Source: DATEKX01 sp963726785
GTDB lineage: Bacteria > Acidobacteriota > Blastocatellia > UBA7656
Assembly (NCBI GenBank): GCA_963726785.1
Contig: CAVSDJ010000007.1
Coordinates: 2,108,001-2,172,000, forward strand
Length of the DNA stretch: 64,000 nucleotides
Reading direction: 5' to 3'
The position numbers were made by a program, and so were the translations under genes. The notes under the pieces were generated by a model. The model worked only from the letters and a program-made list of their open reading frames with translations, did no database searches and was not told where the DNA came from. Positions 44,155 to 53,092 of this stretch are shown piece by piece (position 1 is the stretch's first letter; every line of letters starts with the position of its first letter).

Positions 44155-47100
44155 TTGGCATCCAGCTTTTTAGCTCTGGATGATGATAACACTCGCATTC
44201 CTTCAGACACGCACGGAGCCGTAGGCCCCAATCACCTGATGGTTGCTCTCAACAGTCAGGTTCGTGTTCAAACGAGAAATGGGGCGACAGTCAACACCGT
44301 TTCGCTCAACGGCTTTTGGGCCGCCTTCGGGCACCCGAATGTATTCGACACGAAAATTTATTATGACTCGTTTGCCGCGCGATGGATATTCATCTCGCTC
44401 GCCGATTTTCGCACAGCTACGTCCGCGTTGCTGGTTGGCGTGTCTCAAACAGGCGACCCGAACGGCAATTGGAACCTCTTCAATATAGATGCAGATGCAG
44501 CCGACCTTGTCTTCGTTGATTACCCGAATGTCGGATTCAACAAAGACTGGATTGTGGTGACTGCGAACGCCTACCGAATAAGCGATAAAGAGTTTGTCAC
44601 TTCGAATATTTATGCATTCAATAAGTCATCTCTGTATGCCGGAAGCGGAAGCCCGTTCACTCTTTTTCAAGATTCCTCTGGGAATTCACAGGTTCCGGCT
44701 GTCACTTACGACAACACGCTTTCGACTATATACATAATTGAAAACTGGAATGGTAACTCTGGCGGGACGGGCGCTTTGCGACTCAGTAAGATAACAGGCG
44801 CAGTCGGTTCAGAAGTGTTGACGCTCGGCATCGCGTTCCCGTCAACGCCGAATCCATGGGACAACGCGCCTCCTGGAAGCGGAAATTTCGCTCCGCAACT
44901 CGGTTCTTCTCAGAACATAAACGATGGGGACGCGGTAGCGCAGAATGTTGTATATCGAAATGGATCTTTGTGGTGCGCGCAAACGGTGTTTTTGCCCGCC
45001 GGGGGATCGGCAACACGAAGCGCTGTTCAATGGTGGCAATTGAGCACGAGCGGAGCCATACAACAACGTGGTCGTATAGATGATCCGAGCGGCAATATTT
45101 TTTATGGCTTTCCAAGCATCGCTGTTAATAAAAACAACGATGTGTTCATTGGCTATTCGCGTTTTTCAGCGACCCAGTATGCAGGCGCGAGCTACTCTTT
45201 TCGCGCTTCCTCTGATCCTGCCAATACGCTCAGAGACCCTGCTGTTTTGAAAGACGGTCAAGCTCCTTATGTAAAAACCAATGGCGGCACGCGCAACAAG
45301 TGGGGCGATTATAGCAGCACCATAGTAGACCCGCTGAATGACATTGATATGTGGACGATTCAAGCCTATACCGCTCCACCTTCAGGAGGAGTTGACCGAT
45401 GGGGAACCTGGTGGGGGCGTTTGGCGCTTGCTTCACCCCCGCCTGCCGCGAGTGACGTCATTTTGTATGCGTCTGAGGCGAGCGTGAAAGTAGGAAGCTG
45501 GCAAGTCGTGGCAGACCAGACGGCGGCGGGCGGCAATCGCATATTCAACCCGGATGCGGGACAGGCGAAAGTAGTCACCGCTGCTGCAAATCCTGCTAGC
45601 TATTTCGAGATGACGTTCACTGCGCAGGCAAGCACGCCTTATCACTTCTGGGTGAGAAGCAAGGCGCTCAACGACTCTCCATACAATGACTCTGTTCACG
45701 CGCAGTTCTCAGACAGCGTAGACCAGAACGGAGCGGCGACATATCGGATAGGGACGACCACATCAACAGAGATGAACCTGGAAGAATGCAGTGGGTGCGG
45801 GTTGAGCGGATGGGGCTGGCAGGATAACGGTTGGGGAGGCGTGGGAGTGTTGGGGCCGCAGGTATATTTTCAAACGAGCGGGCAGCACACGATAAGAGTG
45901 CAGGTGAGAGAGGACGGAATATCGATAGATCAGATAGTGTTGTCTCCAGCTACGTATTTGAGCACGCCACCGGGGCCAGCCAAAAACGACACTACTATAC
46001 TTCCGAAGACAGGCAGTCCGACGCCAGCGCCGACAATAAGCGGAATAAACCCGACGAGTGGCAGTGTAAGCGGAGGGACGAGTGTAACGATAAGCGGAAG
46101 CAATTTCGCAGGCGGCGCGAGTGTTGTTATAGGAGGAGTGACAGCGACGGGTGTGAACGTGGTGAGCGGCAGCATGATAACAGCCTTGACTGGCGCTCAC
46201 GCAGCAGGCGCAGCCAATGTCGTAGTGACCAACAGCGATGGACAGTCTGCCACGCTTGCCAATGGATACACTTATGTCTCTAATGCCGTAGTGCCGTCGC
46301 ACGGTCATGTGTTCATTCTTGTAGAAGAGAATCATAGTTATTCGAGTGTGATTGGTAGCTCAGCGATGCCATACCTGAACAGCCTCGCGTCGAGGTACGG
46401 ATTGGCTACTAATTATTTTGCGAATACTCATCCTTCGATTGGCGATTATTTCTGGTTGACTACGGGGCAGGTAATCACCAACGACAGCAACTTCACGGGA
46501 ACTGTGTCGGCGGATAACATCGTTCGCCAGTTGGTAGCTGCCGGAAAGACCTGGAAGTCGTATGCAGAAAGTTTACCATCAGTTGGCTACACGGGCACGG
46601 ATCAGTATCCTTACGTCAAGCGTCACAATCCATTCGCATATTTCACTGACGTAATCAACGTCCCTGCGCAGACCAGTAAGCTCGTGCCGTTCTCGCAACT
46701 GGCAACCGATTTATCTAATAACCAACTGCCTAACTACTCTTTCATCATCCCTAATCAATTTAACAACGCGCACGATTGCCCTCAGAATCAGCCTTCGTGC
46801 ACTGATGCAGACAAGCTTGCAACTGCAGACAATTGGCTCAGTACAAACATCGCTCCTTTGATTGCGAGTCCCGTCTTTCAACAAGATGGACTGCTTGTGA
46901 TCGTCTTTGATGAGTCATTTGATTCTGATACTGCCGGGGGCGGCGGGCAGATAGCAACGGTTGTCATTAGCCCCAGAGTGAAACCGGGATATAGAGCTAC
47001 AACGTTCTATCAGCATCAAAGTGTGTTGAGGATGACGGCGGAGGCTTTAGGGCTAACAAATTTTCCAGGAGCGGGTTCGACCGCGCCGAATATGCTGGAA

Positions 47101-48018
47101 TTCTTCGACACATCAACAAGCCCTGCGCCAACAGTTTCAGCCGTTTCACCGAACTCCGGCACAACGAACGGCGGTACGTCTGTGACGATCAGCGGCAGCG
47201 GTTTTTCTACCGGCGCGACAGTGATGATAGGCGGATTGCCAGCTACTAATATCAACGTGACAAACAGCGCTTCAATCACAGCAACTACGCCTGCCCATGC
47301 AGCAGGCGCAGTTGCGGTTGTAGTGACAAATACTAACGGCTTGAGCAGCACGCTCAACGGAGGCTACACATACACATCGGCCCCGCCAACTGAAACAGTG
47401 TTGTTGGCAGATGACTTCAACGATAACACGCTGAACACAACAAAGTGGACGGCCTCGAACCTGTTCAGCGGATTTACAGACGCGAGCCTCCCTACCCTTG
47501 AGACGAACCAACGTCTTGAGATAGGCCCGATGCTGCAACAGACCTCAGGATCACACTACAACGGGCTGAGGTCGGCAACCAGCTACAACTTCACGAACGC
47601 ATACTGCTATGTGGAGTTGGTGCAAGCCCCAGCCGCGAACACGACAGCAGATGCGATGTTCACGATAGGCAAGGACGTGGATAACTACTACCGGATATTT
47701 GTGGAGTCGGGGACGTTGGTATTGCAGAAGAAGATAGCGACGGTGAAGGGGACGCTGCTGACGGCGAGCTACAGCAGTGTGAATCACCGGTACTGGAGGA
47801 TCAGGCACGATCAAGCGAACAACAAAGTGGTGTTCGAGGTAGCAGCAGACAACGGAGGAGTGCCTGGGAGTTGGACGCAGATGTACAGCGAGGCGTGGAG
47901 CACGAGCGGGATAGGGTTGGGAGCGGTGCAGGTGGAGATGAAGGGAGGGACGTGGCAGGCGGAGGTGAACGGAGGAGGGAAAGTGATATTTGATAACTTC
48001 AAGCTCGCTAAACCTTAA
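44155..48018 (+). CDS. Large secreted phosphoesterase-like mosaic protein (interrupted near its N-terminus)
   Basis: 1287 residues from TTG 44155, the first possible start after the amber codon at 44038; it lacks its own signal peptide. Domains: a beta-propeller-like region (about 5-425, HGAVGPNHLMVALNSQV, YDSFAARWIFISL), the carbohydrate-binding-like module (about 435-605), TIG/IPT (625-710), then a phosphoesterase (PF04185-like, 715-985; FILVEENHSYSSV, ANTHPSIGDYFWLTTGQ, VIVFDESFDSDT) with conserved E, N, H and D metal ligands. A second TIG (990-1075) and a LamG-like module (1080-1287) end it. Members of the phosphoesterase family hydrolyse phospholipids or phosphomonoesters. Whether the gene is expressed depends on the amber codon. 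Confidence 0.82.
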   Translation: MASSFLALDDDNTRIPSDTHGAVGPNHLMVALNSQVRVQTRNGATVNTVSLNGFWAAFGHPNVFDTKIYYDSFAARWIFISLADFRTATSALLVGVSQTGDPNGNWNLFNIDADAADLVFVDYPNVGFNKDWIVVTANAYRISDKEFVTSNIYAFNKSSLYAGSGSPFTLFQDSSGNSQVPAVTYDNTLSTIYIIENWNGNSGGTGALRLSKITGAVGSEVLTLGIAFPSTPNPWDNAPPGSGNFAPQLGSSQNINDGDAVAQNVVYRNGSLWCAQTVFLPAGGSATRSAVQWWQLSTSGAIQQRGRIDDPSGNIFYGFPSIAVNKNNDVFIGYSRFSATQYAGASYSFRASSDPANTLRDPAVLKDGQAPYVKTNGGTRNKWGDYSSTIVDPLNDIDMWTIQAYTAPPSGGVDRWGTWWGRLALASPPPAASDVILYASEASVKVGSWQVVADQTAAGGNRIFNPDAGQAKVVTAAANPASYFEMTFTAQASTPYHFWVRSKALNDSPYNDSVHAQFSDSVDQNGAATYRIGTTTSTEMNLEECSGCGLSGWGWQDNGWGGVGVLGPQVYFQTSGQHTIRVQVREDGISIDQIVLSPATYLSTPPGPAKNDTTILPKTGSPTPAPTISGINPTSGSVSGGTSVTISGSNFAGGASVVIGGVTATGVNVVSGSMITALTGAHAAGAANVVVTNSDGQSATLANGYTYVSNAVVPSHGHVFILVEENHSYSSVIGSSAMPYLNSLASRYGLATNYFANTHPSIGDYFWLTTGQVITNDSNFTGTVSADNIVRQLVAAGKTWKSYAESLPSVGYTGTDQYPYVKRHNPFAYFTDVINVPAQTSKLVPFSQLATDLSNNQLPNYSFIIPNQFNNAHDCPQNQPSCTDADKLATADNWLSTNIAPLIASPVFQQDGLLVIVFDESFDSDTAGGGGQIATVVISPRVKPGYRATTFYQHQSVLRMTAEALGLTNFPGAGSTAPNMLEFFDTSTSPAPTVSAVSPNSGTTNGGTSVTISGSGFSTGATVMIGGLPATNINVTNSASITATTPAHAAGAVAVVVTNTNGLSSTLNGGYTYTSAPPTETVLLADDFNDNTLNTTKWTASNLFSGFTDASLPTLETNQRLEIGPMLQQTSGSHYNGLRSATSYNFTNAYCYVELVQAPAANTTADAMFTIGKDVDNYYRIFVESGTLVLQKKIATVKGTLLTASYSSVNHRYWRIRHDQANNKVVFEVAADNGGVPGSWTQMYSEAWSTSGIGLGAVQVEMKGGTWQAEVNGGGKVIFDNFKLAKP
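45463..46270 (+). repeat. Module block A2, copy of 41664-42470
   Basis: Second copy of the carbohydrate-binding-like plus TIG block, offset by 3799 bp at its start. Long visibly identical stretches alternate with short changed patches. Outside the block the two genes are unrelated (PLD-like upstream in one, propeller-like in the other). Confidence 0.8.
47402..48018 (+). repeat. Module block B2, copy of 43048-43664
   Basis: Gap-free copy of the 617-bp LamG-like module, including the stop codon. Its codons end in G or A unusually often compared with the propeller and phosphoesterase parts of the same gene. Confidence 0.88.
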
Positions 48019-48050
48019 ATGAACCGGACGCGAGCGTGATATGGAGATAT

Positions 48051-48092
48051 GAAAAGGCCGCCCTTCAATTTGAATTGAAGGGCGGCCTTTTC
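48051..48092. terminator. Bidirectional rho-independent terminator
   Basis: Perfect 20-bp inverted repeat: GAAAAGGCCGCCCTTCAATT and its complement, separated by two bases. An A-run lies on the left and a T-run on the right, so it gives a hairpin plus U-tail on either strand. It lies between two convergent genes (ends at 48018 and 48103). Confidence 0.9.
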
Positions 48093-48102
48093 AATTAAGG
48101 AG

Positions 48103-50454
48103 CTATCTGATTTCAAAGGTCGTCACCATGAGGTTGTGATCGGATGGTCTTACGCCTCTGTCATCAAGTGTGCCGATTGTTTGCGATGCCCATATACTCA
48201 GGTTGCGTTGATCGGGTATCTGAGCAGATTTCACAGTCAGGTTGCTCGCGCCCTTGGAATAGAAGATGTAATCTATTCGGCCCCTGCGCGTTCTGGTCTG
48301 CCACTCCACAGGATTATCGGGATAAGCTGCGGCAGTGCCGCCTTGCCACGCATCGTTCCAGGAGTCGAAGTAGGTTGCGAACATATTTCCTATCTCAGGC
48401 CAATCAGGACTTGCGTTGAAATCGCCAGCGATGATGCGCGGCTCAGCGAAGTTCGAGGCAAAGTTCTTAATCTCGATCATCTCCTGAGTTCTGGAAAACG
48501 CGGAATCAGGATCAATGTGAGTTGCAAAGAAGTTGACGATCTTGCCGTTTGCATTGATCGTCGCTTGCGCGACTGACCTCTGATAGCTCAGGTATAACGA
48601 GCTTGAACTGACAATAGTCCACTTCGTCAATATCAAGTTGCCTTCCGAGCAGCCCGCGTATTTACCTATCCAGGTGAAAGACCAGTTTTGGCCTGTCCTC
48701 GATGACACCAGGTTGCGCAGTATTTGGGCCTGATCTTCGGCAGTAGAGCGATTGACCTCATACATAGCGACAATATCGACATTCATATTGGCTATCCACG
48801 TTGCCTGACGATCAAGATTATGGAGATTGTCAGTCCCGTTGCCGAACTGGCTATTCCAGGTCATCACCTTCACCGTCACTGTGCCCGTAGCCGGAGGAGG
48901 TGTCGTCACATTGATTATGACTGTTGCGCTCGCAGTTGCGCCCTGATTATCCGTGACGGTCAGCCTCGCAGTATAGGTGCCCGCAGACGTATACGTGCTT
49001 GATGTAAATGGCTGCGTTGCGGTCTGACCATCTCCAAAGGTCCAGCTATAGGAAATGATGCTGCCGTCAGCATCATTTGCGTTGGAACTGAAGCTCACGG
49101 GAAGCGGAGCCAGGCCTGTGGTCGGATTAGCTGAAACCGTGACCGTCGGAGGCTGATTTGCAGGCGGCGGCGATCCGCCTCCAATTGTGCTTTGCAGAAT
49201 GTTGGAGTCGTTTTTAAGAGCGCCAGGAGAAGCATTCAAGTAAGAAGCAGGAGAAAGGACGATCTGGTCGATGGAAAGCCCGTCTTCTCTGGCCTGGATG
49301 CGAAGGGTCTGAGTGCCTGTGGACTGAAAATAGATGAGCGAGCCGAAGACGTTGACGCCCCAGCCGTTGTCCTGCCACCCCCAGTTGCTGATACCGAAAC
49401 CGGAAGTCTCTTCCAGATTGATGCAGGTGGAACTGGTGGTGCCGATGCGATAGAGAGCCGAGCCAGTGGCATCGGTGGAGCCGGAGAACTGGACGAAGAC
49501 GGAGTCGTTGTAAGGAGAGTTGTTTTGAGCCTTGCCTCTGATCCACAAGCGATAAGGAGTGGCGGCCTGAGCCGTAAACGACATCTCGAAGTAGCTTGAT
49601 GGATTGGCCGCTGCATCGGTTAGCTTCGCCCCTCCAAGATCGGAGTTTTGCAGAGAAGTAGTTCCTGCTGCCGTGCTGTCAAATACTTTAGACCAGTTGC
49701 CGACGACTTTGTTGTTCGGCACATCAGATGCCCAAATGACAACATTCGACGCGGCTGCCGGTGGTGGTGGCGGCGGCGGCGGCGGTGGTGGCGGCGGAGC
49801 GACCTTCGATAAAATGGTAGTGTCGTTTTTAAGAGCGCCGGGAGAAGCATTCAAGTAAGAAGCAGGAGAAAGGACGATCTGGTCGATGGAAAGCCCGTCT
49901 TCTCTGGCCTGGATGCGAAGGGTCTGAGTGCCTGTGGACTGAAAATAGATGAGCGAGCCGAAGACGTTGACGCCCCAGCCGTTGTCCTGCCACCCCCAGT
50001 TGCTGATACCGAAACCGGAAGTCTCTTCCAGATTGATGCAGGTGGAACTGGTGGTGCCGATGCGATAGAGAGCCGAGCCAGTGGCATCGGTGGAGCCGGA
50101 GAACTGGACGAAGACGGAGTCGTTGTAAGGAGAGTTGTTTTGAGCCTTGCCTCTGATCCACAAACGATAAGGAGTGGCGGCCTGAGCCGTAAACGTCATC
50201 TCGAAGTAGCTTGATGGATTGGCCGCTGCATCGGTTAGCTTCGCCCCTCCAAGATCAGAATTAGAGAGGCGAGCGCCACCGGCGGCAGTTGAATCGGAAA
50301 CGACTTGCCAGTTGCCTACTCTGACGGAAGCTTCAGACGCATATAGCACAACATTAGTGCCTGATTGCGCGGTTGCTAATCCAAGCGATAGGCCGACGAG
50401 AGAGAGAATCAAGAATAATGACTCGAACTTTGCAATCCTTAGGACTTTTTTCAT
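48103..50454 (-). CDS. Secreted endonuclease/exonuclease/phosphatase-like protein with tandem carbohydrate-binding-like modules
   Basis: The only confident minus-strand gene, 783 residues. Signal peptide (MKKVLRIAKFESLFLILSLVG, then ATAQS). Carbohydrate-binding-like module 1 at about 34-215, a poly-proline linker, module 2 at about 240-425, a PKD domain (440-525, WTFGDGQTA) and a C-terminal endonuclease/exonuclease/phosphatase fold (533-783). The last has VMTWNSQFGNG, DIVAMYEVN, ATHIDPDS, GDFNAS, RIDYIFYS and PSDHNLMV, so all metal and catalytic positions look present. It would cleave phosphodiester or phosphomonoester bonds outside the cell, perhaps on DNA or phospho-sugars. GGAG lies before the ATG. 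The two modules are encoded by nearly identical 434-bp tandem repeats. Confidence 0.87.
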   Translation of the reverse strand: MKKVLRIAKFESLFLILSLVGLSLGLATAQSGTNVVLYASEASVRVGNWQVVSDSTAAGGARLSNSDLGGAKLTDAAANPSSYFEMTFTAQAATPYRLWIRGKAQNNSPYNDSVFVQFSGSTDATGSALYRIGTTSSTCINLEETSGFGISNWGWQDNGWGVNVFGSLIYFQSTGTQTLRIQAREDGLSIDQIVLSPASYLNASPGALKNDTTILSKVAPPPPPPPPPPPPPAAASNVVIWASDVPNNKVVGNWSKVFDSTAAGTTSLQNSDLGGAKLTDAAANPSSYFEMSFTAQAATPYRLWIRGKAQNNSPYNDSVFVQFSGSTDATGSALYRIGTTSSTCINLEETSGFGISNWGWQDNGWGVNVFGSLIYFQSTGTQTLRIQAREDGLSIDQIVLSPASYLNASPGALKNDSNILQSTIGGGSPPPANQPPTVTVSANPTTGLAPLPVSFSSNANDADGSIISYSWTFGDGQTATQPFTSSTYTSAGTYTARLTVTDNQGATASATVIINVTTPPPATGTVTVKVMTWNSQFGNGTDNLHNLDRQATWIANMNVDIVAMYEVNRSTAEDQAQILRNLVSSRTGQNWSFTWIGKYAGCSEGNLILTKWTIVSSSSLYLSYQRSVAQATINANGKIVNFFATHIDPDSAFSRTQEMIEIKNFASNFAEPRIIAGDFNASPDWPEIGNMFATYFDSWNDAWQGGTAAAYPDNPVEWQTRTRRGRIDYIFYSKGASNLTVKSAQIPDQRNLSIWASQTIGTLDDRGVRPSDHNLMVTTFEIR
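49208..49641 (-). repeat. Tandem module repeat C1 (434 bp)
   Basis: Direct repeat of 49823-50256 at a constant offset of 615 bp. By eye only about three bases differ over 434 bp. It codes for the part of the second carbohydrate-binding-like module from DLGGAKLTDAA to PGALKND. Confidence 0.9.
49823..50256 (-). repeat. Tandem module repeat C2 (434 bp)
   Basis: Second unit of the tandem pair, coding for the first carbohydrate-binding-like module. Between the units lies a linker with a run of proline codons (near 49762-49800), whose simple GGC/GGT repeats on the plus strand are prone to slippage. Confidence 0.9.
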
Positions 50455-51243
50455 ATATCTCCATAAAAAGAGCTTGATCTATCCCACTCATCGTTGACAC
50501 ACATTCAATTGTTTCTGAATGCTTCAGGACGAAGCCTGAAGAAACAGAAATCTCCTCTAGGAGGTGAGGTTCAAGCAAAACTCCGTATCTTGAATTGCCT
50601 GTAAACGGCGACTCAGGTTTTGCCTGTTACAACTGAGGGCTTTTTTCTATGTCAAGGGTTCTAACTACACACGATAGTCCGGCTAGATCATCAGGCTTTG
50701 ATTTGCACCGAGGCCAAGCTACAAATCAATTGCTTTCGGCTAGCGTCTATTCAAGTGAAACATAGGGGCTTGAAAGACCAGGGTTGTGAGGAAATCAAAT
50801 TGTGTTAAAGCCCTTTCAATAAGAGCCTCATAGCACTTTTATTGTTTTTGACAAACAATTCTGCCAAACCGTTTGTTGAGGAAGTAAGGTTATACCACGC
50901 ACTCTATAACGGGTCAAGAATTCATTCTCTCTGCAATAGTTTCGCAATATAGATGAAAGAATTTTAAGAAATCAGGCGGATTTTGGAGCATGTGACTCGA
51001 AAAATGGCCGTAACAAAACATAGACGGTTTTTGCAAACTGCCGCCAGTTCTGCGTATTTATTATATTGGAGACCTTGGACTGGATAGTTGTAAAATTATG
51101 AAATCAACATAATCGAATCAGAAGCGAGGTTTGATAATAATATAGAACCTTTCCGTTTTTCCCCTTGATCCTGGAAGAACAGAGAAACCTCTCTGCATGC
51201 TTATCAAGAATGCAATGTCAAATAAGGATGATGGAATTCGGCG
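50455..51243. other. Divergent intergenic region
   Basis: Nearly 790 bp between divergent genes with no credible reading frame. A 7-bp inverted repeat (CTTCAGG at 50522, CCTGAAG at 50535), a CTCCTCTAGGAG palindrome (about 50553) and a CTCAG/CTGAG hairpin with a T-run (about 50611-50647) could act in the minus-strand leader or as a weak plus-strand terminator. The 19-base motif shared with 30424-30442 lies at 51093-51111. No riboswitch was recognised. Confidence 0.5.
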
Positions 51244-52182
51244 ATGCGATTAGATGTAATTGTTCCGACCTATAATCGCCACCAGATGCTTGAGCAGACG
51301 CTGGGTAGTTTGCTCAGAGGTCAGGTGCCATCAACGCTGGATGTCAAAGTCACTGTCGTTGATAACAACTCGACCGATAATACCAGACAGGTTGTTGAAG
51401 AATGGGCGCAGAAATTCAAAGGCCGACTCAGCTACGTGTTTGAACGTAAGCAAGGCAGGTCATCTGCCTTGAACGCTGGCATTACGTCAACCGATGGCGA
51501 TTTGATCGGCATGATAGATGACGATGAAGAGATTGATGAGCGATGGTTTGCTCGCGTTCAATCCGCATTCAGCCAGACGGATGTAGATTTCATTGGCGGC
51601 CCATACGTGCCTAAGTGGGGCGCGAGTCCGCCAGCCTGGTTGCCGATGAATTATGTGGGCGTGATTGGATGGATTGATGGCGGAAGCGAAGTTGTTCCTT
51701 TCGATGAAAATTATCCCGGAATACTGATGGGCGGCAATGCCGTCCTTACGCGCTCTATATTTCAAAAAGTTGGATTGTATAAAACTTCGCTCAGTCGCAC
51801 GGGAAAGCGGCTTCTTGCTGGAGAAGATGAAGATATGTATCAGCGATTGCGCGCCGCACGCGCACGCGGGTTCTATTTGCCTGACCTGATTATTCATCAC
51901 TACATACCGCCTGAAAGATTGACCAAGCGTTATTTCCGCAAGTGGTGTTTCTGGCGCGGCGTCTCTCGCGGAGTGCTCAGCAGGGAAAAGCGATCTTCGG
52001 AAGTCCACCTGGCAGGAGTGCCGCGTTGGCTTTACGGAGAAGCAGCGCGCAGTGCGCTGCGAATGTCGAAGCGGGCGATCAAGAGAAGCATCGAGCCAGC
52101 CGAGCATTTCTCAGACGAACTTGCGATCTGGGATCTGGCGGGCTTCTTTTACGGCAAGCACTTTTACAAGCCCGCGCAATGA
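51244..52182 (+). CDS. Family 2 glycosyltransferase
   Basis: GT2 enzyme of 312 residues: MRLDVIVPTYNRHQMLEQTL, VVDNNSTDNTRQ, GRSSALNAGITSTDGDLIGMIDDDEEIDERW, then WGASPPAWLP, GEDEDMYQRLRAA and IIHHYIPPERLTKRYFRKWCFWRGVSRGV. It belongs to the same subfamily as the GT2 at 30507 and shares an upstream DNA motif with it. It begins the second glycan locus and is followed 14 bp later by the Wzm-like permease. Donor sugar unknown. Confidence 0.87.
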   Translation: MRLDVIVPTYNRHQMLEQTLGSLLRGQVPSTLDVKVTVVDNNSTDNTRQVVEEWAQKFKGRLSYVFERKQGRSSALNAGITSTDGDLIGMIDDDEEIDERWFARVQSAFSQTDVDFIGGPYVPKWGASPPAWLPMNYVGVIGWIDGGSEVVPFDENYPGILMGGNAVLTRSIFQKVGLYKTSLSRTGKRLLAGEDEDMYQRLRAARARGFYLPDLIIHHYIPPERLTKRYFRKWCFWRGVSRGVLSREKRSSEVHLAGVPRWLYGEAARSALRMSKRAIKRSIEPAEHFSDELAIWDLAGFFYGKHFYKPAQ

Positions 52183-52196
52183 AGGGTTGAATCTAA

Positions 52197-53072
52197 ATGA
52201 GCATCAACTATTCGAAGGATTCAGTGGCGAGTCTTGACGCTCTGAAGCGCGAAACGATCATACGTTCGCCTTCATTCCTGCGGTTCGACCTTCTGGGCAA
52301 TCTGGCGCGACTCGTCGAGTATAGAGATTTACTTTATACGTTGAGCGTTCATCGAGTAAAAGTTCGATACAAACAGACGGCGCTGGGCATATCGTGGGCG
52401 ATATTGCAGCCGCTGTCTATCATGTTCTTGTTCACAATGATCTTTTCGCTGATAGTCAAAATGCCGAGCGAAGGAGCGCCTTATGCGGCGTTTGCCTACA
52501 CAGCGCTTCTGCCCTGGACTTATTTTTCGACCGCACTGTCGAATGGTGCAAACGGTCTGGTCAGCAATTCTCAGCTAATTACAAAAGTCTATTTTCCGCG
52601 CGAGATTTTGCCCCTCACTTATGTGATCGCGGCCTTATTCGATTTCATTATTGCATCGACGGTGCTGGCGGCCTTGATGATTCATTACAAAGTCTCGCTT
52701 ACGGCAAATGTGATCTACGCGATTCCAATAATCTTTGTGCTGACGCTGTTTGTCTCAGGGGTCTCGCTTTTGCTGTCCGCGATGCAGGTGCGCTTCCGCG
52801 ACATCGGGGTCGCAATTCCGTTATTGCTACAGGTCTGGATGTTCGCAACGCCCATTGTTTACCCGCTCAGCGCTGTGCCAGAACGTTTCCGCACTTTATA
52901 CCTGCTGAACCCGATGGTTGGAATAATCGAAAACTTCCGGCGAGTGATCTTACACGGCTCGGCTCCCGATTTCTCTTCTTTGGGACTGGGCGGTTTGATC
53001 TCCGTCGTGTTGCTTGCGGTTTCATATATCTATTTCAAGCGTGTAGAGGCCACTATGGCCGACATCATATAG
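52197..53072 (+). CDS. wzm: ABC-2 type polysaccharide export permease (Wzm-like)
   Basis: Protein of 291 residues with six predicted membrane helices. The N-terminal amphipathic part contains YRDLLYTLSVHRVKVRYKQTALGISWAILQPL, a signature of the Wzm/TagG/KpsM family, and the C-terminus has IVYPLSAVPERFRTLYLLNPMVGIIENFR. It forms the transmembrane channel that exports a finished glycan chain on a lipid carrier. The ATP-binding partner gene follows 20 bp later. Confidence 0.9.
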   Translation: MSINYSKDSVASLDALKRETIIRSPSFLRFDLLGNLARLVEYRDLLYTLSVHRVKVRYKQTALGISWAILQPLSIMFLFTMIFSLIVKMPSEGAPYAAFAYTALLPWTYFSTALSNGANGLVSNSQLITKVYFPREILPLTYVIAALFDFIIASTVLAALMIHYKVSLTANVIYAIPIIFVLTLFVSGVSLLLSAMQVRFRDIGVAIPLLLQVWMFATPIVYPLSAVPERFRTLYLLNPMVGIIENFRRVILHGSAPDFSSLGLGGLISVVLLAVSYIYFKRVEATMADII

Positions 53073-53092
53073 TGGCCGATGATCAGGAATTC

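Noticed and set aside
49208..50256. CRISPR array or diversity-generating retroelement
   Set aside because: The direct repeats are 434-bp coding modules. No short spaced repeats, reverse transcriptase or cas gene is present, and differences are not biased to adenines.
50471..50486. Sigma-54-like spacing on the minus strand before the nuclease/phosphatase-like gene
   Set aside because: Only GG and GC match, the boxes are poor, and transcription would start inside the ribosome-binding region.
50540..50720. Possible cyclic-di-GMP (GEMM) riboswitch in the divergent intergenic region
   Set aside because: Some GCAAAACC-like and CAAAGCC-like pieces are present on the minus strand, but they do not fall in the order or spacing of the GEMM fold.
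52394..53092. Long upstream extension of the Wzt-like reading frame
   Set aside because: It lies entirely over the Wzm-like gene in another frame; the ABC domain begins at ATG 53093 with its own AGGA site.
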